From assembly GCA_020310875.1 (NCBI GenBank), contig CM035407.1:72428221-72492220 (forward strand): a stretch of DNA of 64,000 nucleotides, written 5' to 3'. Within the stretch, counting starts at the first letter, position 1, and every line of letters starts with the position of its first letter. The position numbers and the translations under genes are program-made. The DNA is from Ceratopteris richardii (taxonomy: Eukaryota; Streptophyta; Polypodiopsida; Polypodiales; Pteridaceae). The notes under the pieces are model-generated. The model saw only the letters and a list, made by a program, of their open reading frames with translations. It was not told where the DNA came from and did not search any database. Positions 55,901 to 64,000 of the stretch are shown piece by piece.

Positions 55901-57993
55901 TAATGCATAGTGCAAATCCTTTCCATGACTAATTGTCTATGTGACCAAGCAAAAATTGGGCCATTTGAATCTATGCATCCACTTCTGAGTTTCTTTCTAT
56001 CACAACATGCAATGCATGCTTCATAGTTTGAAGGAAAAGAAAAGAGGGCACTTATCTGGAAATTAAGCTTCGTCCATCCCTTGACTTTGCTTGAATGTCC
56101 TCACAGTGATGAGGTAGGCTTGGGCCATCCCATCTCATTCTTTGTTGAAATCTCTCTTGGCCACTGGATACTTACTTGTGTGCCCATATGTGTGCATCTT
56201 AAAATCATGCATGGAATATCATGAAAATTGAGAAGAAACTTTTAATGGAAGACTTACTCAATCCTCATTGTTTCTTTCGATCCTAGTGAGGAACTTTTTA
56301 GAAGTTATGGTTTCCCCATCTTACATTGCTTTTCAGTACTCATGCATGTACGCATTCTATTGGTGCAACCTCTATGCATGGCTAACAGATATCACACACA
56401 TGTGCCCCTTACTATTGGAAAATAAAGTTTCCAAAAAGAGCCATGCTTCATTTTGAAAAATAAAGTTTTTCAAATAAACTCATGTTCTTATACATGCATG
56501 TGCTAGTGATATTCATAAACATTGTCCTTTGTGTATAAAAATTTCTCAATAACTTCATATGCCATAAAACAAAAATGTGCATGGCCTTTATATTTATGAA
56601 GAGACACTCTCTCTATGCTCATAACCATGCACACGACTATTGAATGGGCAAATTAAAAGAAAAAAATGTACTTCCATAATATACTTTGAAAATATACTAC
56701 TAATTGTGGGGTTCAAGGTTCAAAAACCCTTGCCTGTGTCCCGTAGAGCACGTGGTTGAGCTTTGGCCTTTTGAGGTGGAGGTCCAAGGTTCAAAAACCC
56801 ATAATGTCCATAATTAGGAGGCACTCAAGCTTCCTCAAGCTATGCTTGAGAAACTCTATGCACCCTTGTCCCATACCGAATGCCTTTAAAGTCATCCGAG
56901 ACCATAACATATGCTCCCCATTTACACCTAGGAATTAAAATATATATATATATATGGATAACTTATCTGTAGACATTCGAGCTTAGTCCATCTCTTCAAA
57001 ATGTTGAAGTATGCAGAGCCACTTAGAAGAGGTCCACACGAAAGAATCCGATTAGTGAGGTAAAATGGCTGAGAATGGCGTTGATGCCTTAGATCGGTCC
57101 TTCCAGACGCCTTGTGACAGTCTCTCAATCAAGCCGAATGGCTCTCAATTTTCTTTATTTCCTTCAGCTAAAGGTGTGTTCTTCATCTCGTCTCTCCCGC
57201 TTAGGTCGCTGCTGCGCCTTGCAGTAACAAAAAGTGGTGGAAGAAGAGGAACATTGCCGGAAAATAACACCTCTTCGTTCTTGATCATTTCTTGTTGCAG
57301 ATGAAGAAAATACATGCCAGGAAACAAGTGAGGCCTTGTTCGCAATCGATATTGGAGGCTCCCGTACTGAGAGAGGCAAACCATCCGAGATTCATGATGG
57401 TTGTGGTGTCCGTCGGCAAGACGAAGATCTAGAACGAAACTGTGTCACGGTGGAAAATAAACAGAGTGTTTCTACCCATCTGGATGATGAGGTGAGATAG
57501 CAGAACGATCCTAGAACTGCATCAGTCTTCTAACACGTACTAACTGTAGAAGATGTGAGGAGTTGTCGACTGAGGGAAAGATATCCTATATAAAGGATAT
57601 GCGCCTAAGAACTCGAAAACGCTTGCAAAAATCCCATATAACAAATTTTACTCGCCAGTCATCTCTATATAATGAAAAAACGGGAAAGCGTTTTATGTAT
57701 CGCAAGCGAGAGGGAAGGACGTCGCTTCCTCAGCGTCCGTGAGCCCTCATGGTTAACAGTGCGCTGTTGGCTTCTCCATTACATGACATGCATGGCCGTC
57801 CGTCGGGTGGCTACTGAAGCAAGCTTGTACTGAGAGGGGGTCACCCGCTGGCCATTTTGCATCTCTGAGAAGAGAAGCTGGACTCTCGAGAAGCTGGACT
57901 CCCGTCGACGGTAGCTACTCGAAAGAGAGGAAATGGTAGCAACTACTCACGCAAAACTAAGGAAAGACAAAATGAATTCTATATCCTAAATAA
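52916..57993 (-). other. Non-coding interior of the LARD-like element
   Basis: No protein domain recognised on either strand. It is mostly AT-rich, with a more GC-rich part near the PBS (57000-57960). A tRNA-like segment near 56710-56800 is listed separately. Confidence 0.6.
56710..56805 (+). repeat. tRNA-like segment (possible SINE head)
   Basis: GTAGAGCACGTGGTTGAGC resembles a tRNA A box region, and GAGGTGGAGGTCCAAGGTTC followed by AAAAACCC resembles a B box and T arm, with about the right spacing. A partial duplicate of the GGTTCAAAAACCC end is at 56718. No acceptor stem pairing was confirmed. Confidence 0.3.
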
Positions 57994-58010
57994 ACTTGGC
58001 TCTGATACCA
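57994..58010 (-). other. Primer-binding site of the LARD-like element (initiator Met)
   Basis: On the minus strand TGGTATCAGAGCCAAGT, one base after the 5' LTR; this is the standard plant initiator-Met PBS. Confidence 0.9.
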
Positions 58011-58011
58011 C

Positions 58012-58442
58012 TGTTGTGGAAGAACTCCATAGCCTTCACACAACTGAACTAAGACTAACTAGCAAGGCCACACACTAGGAAGAGAGATGTCTTTCCACCC
58101 AACCAACCCCTCCAATATATAGCTCCAAATCCAAGGGGGTAAGTCCCTCTCAAGGGGACATGTGTACCTTCCATCACATGGGTTCCTAAGGTGGTCACAT
58201 GGTTTCCAAGCTTAGGATATCACACGAAATCACATGGCTTCTAAAAGAAGACCCTCCAAGCTCTCACGTACAAACCAAGTGGCTAGGAGAAGCTTCCAAT
58301 CAAGCCTAAGGTACTCAACCTTAGAGAATTAACCCTAAGGTTCAAGACCCATCTAAGAGGGGTAAATAAACCATAAATCCAAAGGGTTTCACACCTAGAA
58401 ACCCAAGGGTTCTACCCCTTAGACCCATGTAATTATACAACA
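58012..58442 (-). repeat. 5' LTR of the LARD-like element
   Basis: 431 bp; differs from its partner by a 6-base insertion (GATATCACA region near 58218) and a few substitutions. Confidence 0.92.
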
Positions 58443-59787
58443 CCTGCACATCATCCCGATGGGCCAACCTGCAGTTTATGGAAAGCAGCATCAAATCCTT
58501 TGGAAAAACTTATAAACTGACTTTAAATAAGATGGTGAAAAATGCTTCTAAATTCAAATTAAGTTTTCGGTAATAAAGAAAATCCATAAAATTATGTAAA
58601 TGTGAATTGGAAATAATTTTTTTCAATGCATGAAGTTAAAAGAAAAATTTAGAAAATCCTTTAATTGTCATTTAGATAGTCACGGTACTTACCATTACAT
58701 TAACCTTGTTCACAAGTAATATTTAATTTATATCAGTATTCTATCTTTTATCTCTTAGTTGTATGCTATAAGATACATCTAACTAATTCTTCTGTAGCAG
58801 ACCTCCGCCTCATATAGCCCGCAATACTTTTCATGAGTGATCTCAAGACCACAACTGAATCATGATAGTTTTTTTCTTTTTCTTTCTCTTTGTTTTTCTT
58901 TTTCTTTTACTTCTTTTCTTTTTCTTTTTTCTTTTTTTTTCATCTTGCAGCAACCATTAATGTAGTGCTTGATTTATTCATTTTTCTTTATTTTTTCTTC
59001 ACATCTTTTTTGTTAAAGGGGAAAGGCTTAACCCTTGAGCAGAGCTGAGGTTCTAGAAGCATGCTATAGTCAAAACTAGGATCTCATTTGCTAAACGTTT
59101 TTAGAAAATAAAGATGTCTACTTGTATAAAGTAAATTTACTTTTACTAAGGGTTGCAAGTCAAGTGTTCCACTATCCTATCCTCATAACAAATTATAAGT
59201 TCCTAAATTAGACCTTCAACTTGCATACACATTCCTACTTTGATTTCTTTTTCAGTATCTACATAATTTTAATAAATTTCCTTTCATACCAGAAACATAT
59301 AAAACCCTAATTATGAAATGCATGAAAAGAAATGATTTTATAAACATTAAAGAAAAATTAGAATTATTTCACCTGATTATGCTTCATCTTCATCTTCGTC
59401 TTCCAGGAAATCTTCATCCAACTTGAACTCACTGCTTGCCCTTCTTTTAAATAGCTTTATCCTCTTTCTTGTAAATACATTTCTTAAAAAAGTTCCATCA
59501 ATTTCTCGTAACATATATGTACCTATGTCAAAAACAGAAACAACAACATATGGCCCAAACCAAAATTATTTAATTTATGATGTGCATCATATTGAGTCTC
59601 AAAAGTACTATAATATATAAGTACCCAATCCCCACCCTCTATCGATTGTGGCCTCAGTCGATGTTTCTTGTCAAAGTAAATTTAATTTTTTCAATTGTGA
59701 TGTTTTTAATTTTTTTAATAGCTTCTTTTAAATTTTCATTACCTTGTTTTAATTGTTTAATTCTTAGTGATAATAATTCTTCTCGTG
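58443..59787 (+). other. Unassigned AT-rich sequence
   Basis: CTTTTT-type pyrimidine runs at 58865-58940; no gene recognised. The end may belong to the 3' part of the Gypsy C remnant that follows on the minus strand. Confidence 0.45.
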
Positions 59788-62600
59788 TTACATTATCTTC
59801 CATTCTAAGTTTGTCCAGTTTACTATGTGAGTATGTACATGAAATATCGGCTTTTCACAGTACATGATTTCAACCGGCATAAAACCGATTGTTCTTGTGT
59901 ATGTCATCCTATCAACCCATAGAGCAAATGGGAGATATGTTTGCCATTGTCCAATATCTCCATGGCATGCCTTTGAAATAGCCTTCACTATGGAAGGATG
60001 TCCGCGTTCAATTTTTCCATTCACCTCTAGGTTGTAAGCAGTCATAAGAGACAATCGAATTCCATGATGAGCAAAGAATTCTCTTTCATCTCTAGCGTCT
60101 AGCTCTCCTCGATCTACTACTACGTTTTCAACATATCCAAATCTAGATATAACTTCTTCTAAAAGAAATAAGCATACAGTATAAGTAGTATTAGAATGAA
60201 GTGCTCAACCCTCAATGTGATTAGTTAAATCTTCTCGTGCAAGTACTATGTATCTCATACCACTATTGCTTTTAGGCATAGTCACAAGGTCGACTACCCA
60301 CTTATAATGAATACAAGGTGGATAGGTCGGATGCAAAGGGTCTCTATGTTTGATTGAGGAATGTAACTGGCACATACTACATGTGCTCACAAATTCTTTT
60401 ACAATTACATACATCCTCGACCACCAATAACTTTCCCGAATCTTCTCATATGTAGCTACAAAACCCGTATGACCAGCCCATAGGCTTTCATGCAGATCCC
60501 TCATAACTTGCACTTGAAAATTTCTTAAGCCTAATACCCTTTGAAGAATTTTCACCTTCCCTTTAGCATGTCTCTAAAGATATCCATCTTTCAAGAAGAA
60601 GTTGAAAGACTTCTTCCTGACATTCTAGAATCGACTTGATGACTAGCTTGGAATAGGCTGAAACGTACTCAGATAATAACCTATATCTCTCCATTCTCCC
60701 TCATAGTCTTCTTCTTCTAAATCTCTCATACATAAAAGTAGATCTTTCATAAGTAATCAAGTCTATATGTTTATCCATTGATTCTCTATCATCATTAAAT
60801 TTTGCTCGTGATAGCATATCAGCAACGGTATTATGCTTTCTAGTAATATGTACAAAAGCTGGATTAATAAACTTAATAAAGGCGATCCATCGTAACACAG
60901 CAATATCATGAGATGAATAGTTCGAAATTCATCCAATTAATGGAAGAAAATCAGTCTCAACTATTACATTAGCTCCTATAAAATATTCCTTATCTGTTTT
61001 AAAAGCAGTAATTGATCCCCATAGCTCTCTTTTAATCTGCAAATAATTTCGTTGAGTATCATGCAAGATTTTTGCTCCAAAGCGAATTGCATATCTTTGC
61101 TCCTTCTCATCATCTTTTCCAATGAGCCAGCCTATACCAATAGGACCAGTATCAATGGTTAGGATTACAGGCTTACTTCCTGAGTAATCAATGTGTTTCA
61201 AGATGGAAGCATTGATAAGCAATTGCTTCAGTGGTCTCATCGTTCTAGTATGCTCTTCAGTCCAATAGAAATTCCTTCTTTTTCGTAACAAATCATAAAG
61301 TGGGTTCACAACATGAGCAAAGTGAGGGATCCAAATGACATAAAAAACACATGCTCCTAAGAATCTCCTTACTTCACTAACATTGTGACACCTCTCAGAA
61401 ATTCTACTAATGGCATCAACTTTTGCTGGGTAAGTCCTATGACCATAACGTCCACATAAATGTCCAACTATCAACACTTTGTTAACACCAAAAGTAGACT
61501 TCTCTAAGGAGAAAGTCTTTCCAACCTCCTCAAATCATTGAAAGATCTTTTCACAATCAGAAATGTGGCTGGAAACAAACTTTCTACATCCAAGTGAATC
61601 TAAAATATCATCTTTTTCTTTTTCCACACATCCTTTTATTGGAATATCATCAATAAAAGGCATTGTCACTTTGGGAATAAAGTCATGTAAGACCAGGTTC
61701 ATAGCGTTCATCATGTGTGCCATAGAATTCATCGTTCCTTGTGGTAAAGTACACATACGTACTAGACCCAAAGGAGTTTTCATCGTGGTAACATCTCTAC
61801 TTTCAAGAGCTAATTGAAACTGGTCATATAGTGAGTACAGGTCTCCCATTGAATAGATGGAGTGACCGACAAATGCCTTGAAAAACTCATCTACAATAGG
61901 ACCCATTCCTACATTTCTAATAGTGACTTTGTTCACAGGTTGCAGATCCTAAATAAACCATAGCTTCCCGTTCTTTTTAGGTACTGTGAACCACCTATTT
62001 GAGTAAGGTGCTGAGGATGGTTCTAAAATTCTCATGGCAATCTTCTCCTTTAACAATCTCATTAGCTTAGGTAAATGAACCTTTGGGATTGGTATAGATC
62101 AAAGATTCCAAGGAATGTGCAATACAATAAATATAATCATCGAAGCTACAAGCTTTGGATCAGTGCATCCTATTTCATGTGGAAATAAAGAAAATGCTTT
62201 TCCATGACGCATGATCATCTTTCTAAATTGATCTTTTTCTATCTCTGAAAGAAATTCATCTCCAAATTTAATATATTTCCTAGTCTCTTCTGTAAATGTA
62301 TGTCCTATCTTAGATCGATCTCTAAGAATAGGATCCTCATACGCTCATCTAAATATATCATAACTATTCTTAGGCAAGGGTTGAGCTACATGCTTAATTT
62401 TCTTGTCGACGGTTTTATATTTAGTTTCTATGTTAACTTCATGTTCTAGAATAAAATTAGTAATAAACTCACATTCCTTAATAGATTCAAGAATAATCAA
62501 TTTTGATTCTAATTTTTCTGGGGAAGCAGTTTCAAGCTCTTCTAACAAAGTAGTACTTTTCGAGAGTTCAATTATTCTTTCAATATTTTCATAAGGTAAA
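59788..62600 (-). pseudogene. Gypsy C: decayed pol of an unusual Ty3/Gypsy lineage
   Basis: Minus-strand pieces in order: a linker before RT (62548-62345, YKTVDKKIKHVAQPLP), reverse transcriptase (61936-61535, LPQGTMNSMAHMMNAMN and the active-site block PFIDDIPIKGC), the RT thumb and RNase H (61477-60929, EVRRFLGACVFYVIWIPHFA; ILTIDTGPIGIGWLI), end of RNase H (60898-60701, HNTVADMLSRA), integrase zinc region (60555-60205, HTGF..CSMCQ), and integrase core end (60054-59788, MTAYNLEVNGKIERGH). Gaps and stops occur at each junction. FIDD in place of YxDD and the GKIERGH block are reminiscent of Gypsy elements known mainly from fungi. No LTRs were identified. Confidence 0.85.
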
Positions 62601-62957
62601 ATTAATCCTAAATCTCTAAAATATTTTTCATTTTCTTTTCTAAATGTTTTTGTAAGGTTTTCTAATATGATGCAAACTAGTAGTAGGAGTGCAAACTAAA
62701 AAATTTTTGAATTTATATACATCGTTAGGTGAGACATCAAAATAATGTCCACTATTGTCCTGCTGAATAGTGGAATCTAACAGAAATTTTGGTCATAATA
62801 TGCCCCATATTCTCTAACAAGTGGTGTGTCTTCATACACATGACTGTATGAGTCAATGGGGTTTCTTCATAAATTCTTCTATTTCTTGAATTTTAGGACA
62901 GACTATCATGACTTGAAAAGAATCCATCCTAGATTTGGATCGAATTCTTGCATATGT
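62601..62957 (-). other. Unassigned sequence between Gypsy C and Copia C
   Basis: No domain recognised; probably more decayed 5' sequence of Gypsy C. Confidence 0.4.
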
Positions 62958-63185
62958 TGTTGGAGTTAGACGTCTGCGGAAGCACACGAACAACACAAGG
63001 AGGAGGAAGAAGCTTGGAGCACAACACACAATACTGAATGTACTACTAGAGAATGTACAAAGATAAGTAGCCCATTAGGGTGATAGGCGTATATACAAGC
63101 CGGGGAAAAAAACCTCCTAAAGAGGTAAAAAGTGCCCCGCTGGTCCTAGAATGTTCACACACATCACTACCTAAATATATCAACA
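62958..63185 (-). repeat. 3' LTR of Copia C
   Basis: 228 bp, TGTTGGAG to ATATCAACA on the + strand, close match to the Copia A LTRs. Confidence 0.9.
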
Positions 63186-63258
63186 AATCCCCCTGGGAGT
63201 GATGCGCTGAACAAGTAGCTGGCACTCATGTATAAGGAAGTGCCAAGCTATGTGGAAA

Positions 63259-64000
63259 TCACTCCACAAAAGGAAGTAAGCCCAAAGCTTTGCGGAAAGC
63301 TTCAAACTTCTCCCTAGGCAGAGCCTTCGTGAAAAGGTCTGCAATGTTCTCTTGCGTGGGCACATATGCCAAGCTAATCTCCCCAGCAGAGAACCTCTCC
63401 CTGACATAATGATAATGCACCTCAATGTGCTTAGTGCGAGCATGGAACACAGGGTTCCTCGCAACTGCCTATGCGCTCTGACTGTCGGTGAAGATGGTGG
63501 TGGTTGAAGACTGGCCAACACCCAAATCAGCCATAAGGCGTCTGAGCCACACACACTCAACAGTAGCTGTGAAAGCTTCCCTATACTCAGCCTCACAACT
63601 GGAAGTGGCCACAATAGGCTGCTTCTTGCTCAACCAAGATATACATGAGCTACCAAGCATGAAGCAAAACCCACCAGTGGACACACGAGTGTCATAGCAA
63701 CCAGCCCAATCACAGTCAAAAAAAGCATGCAAATCTGGCGTTAGTGATCCCCCCTTGGGATAAAACAACCCAAGTAGCCGAGTACCACTCAAGTAGCAAA
63801 AGATGCGCTTAACCGCCTACCAATGCTTGACTGCTGGGCAGTGCATAAACCTGCTCATCTCTGAGATAGCAAACTAAATATTTGGCCGAGTAATGCATAA
63901 GTAAATCAAGCATCCAACAGCCTGCTGATAGAGAAAAACATCAAATGCATCTCCAGCATCATGAAGACTCAATTGTAAACCTGTCTCCATAGGAGTCGCA
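63259..64000 (-). pseudogene. Copia C RNase H and RT end (partial)
   Basis: Minus-strand frames 63792-63469 and 63450-63259 encode the RNase H part with SSCEAEYREA, FTDSQSA and HIEVHYHYVRERFSA, ending LLPFVE. A TAG near 63466 and further disruptions upstream of 63792 (for example in the segment 63800-63900) show decay. The rest of pol lies beyond the window. Confidence 0.85.

Larger units (their letters stand above)
52476..58442 (-). mobile_element. Non-autonomous minus-strand LTR element (LARD-like), 5.97 kb
   Basis: LTRs at 52476-52900 and 58012-58442 (+ strand TGTTGTGGAAG to ATTATACAACA) match with about six substitutions and a 6-base indel. The minus strand has a canonical initiator-Met PBS after the right LTR and a G-rich PPT before the left one. 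Flanking bases are CCTGT and CCTGC, compatible with a 5-bp target duplication carrying one change. The 5.1-kb interior has no gag or pol domain I can recognise and open frames stay under about 80 codons, so it depends on another element's proteins. Confidence 0.88.
62958..64000 (-). mobile_element. Copia C: 3' end of another Copia copy, cut by the window edge
   Basis: The LTR is followed on the minus strand by the same PPT and RNase H/RT sequence as Copia A, highly similar at base level. Only the last kilobase is inside the window. Confidence 0.9.

Noticed and set aside
57065..57304. 79-codon open frame on the + strand in the GC-richer end of the LARD-like element
   Set aside because: Overlaps two minus-strand frames of equal length and matches no family known to me.

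Overview
The window is intergenic, transposon-dominated plant nuclear DNA. The support is Ty1/Copia and Ty3/Gypsy pol genes of plant type, initiator-Met and Asp tRNA primer sites, 5-bp target duplications, and fragments of a plant-type arginase. The mix of lineages, including one Gypsy pol of unusual type, suggests a large-genome land plant outside the well-studied crops (a fern, lycophyte or gymnosperm), but this cannot be settled from sequence alone. I see no intact host gene, rRNA, tRNA gene or CRISPR array.

Layout: (1) 1-7746, the 3' half of a decayed Gypsy element (Gypsy A): integrase, a protease-like domain AFTER integrase, a long extra ORF ('ORF3'), polypurine tract and LTR. (2) 7990-10194, an internally deleted Copia on the + strand. 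(3) 11585-40427, a minus-strand LTR retrotransposon with perfect TG..CA LTRs, PBS, PPT and a GAGCC target duplication. Its LTRs carry fragments of at least two recognisable host genes (arginase and S-adenosylhomocysteine hydrolase) and probably a third (TMEM144-like membrane protein). (4) Nested in its 5' LTR, 17307-37110, a nearly complete 19.8-kb Gypsy element (Gypsy B) with a GTTCA target duplication, 1.38-kb LTRs, tRNA-Asp PBS, gag-protease, pol with a second protease-like domain, and the same ORF3 as Gypsy A. (5) 40428-43522 and 48679-52475, satellite-like and microsatellite-rich DNA. (6) 43523-48678, a Copia element on the minus strand with both LTRs and a decayed gag-pol. (7) 52476-58442, a non-autonomous minus-strand LTR element with no recognisable proteins. 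(8) 59788-62600, a decayed minus-strand Gypsy pol of a different, fungal-like lineage. (9) 62958-64000, the 3' part of another Copia copy.

The most interesting system is the Gypsy A/B lineage. Two clearly diverged members share the order integrase, second retropepsin-like domain, basic Trp-motif tail, spacer with a 3' splice-site-like signal, ORF3 (conserved N domain, coiled coil, conserved C domain), PPT, LTR. This resembles a retrovirus-like layout in which ORF3 occupies the env position and could be made from a spliced RNA, but ORF3 has no visible signal peptide or clear membrane anchor. The second notable object is the outer element, which carries host-gene pieces in its LTRs rather than in its interior.
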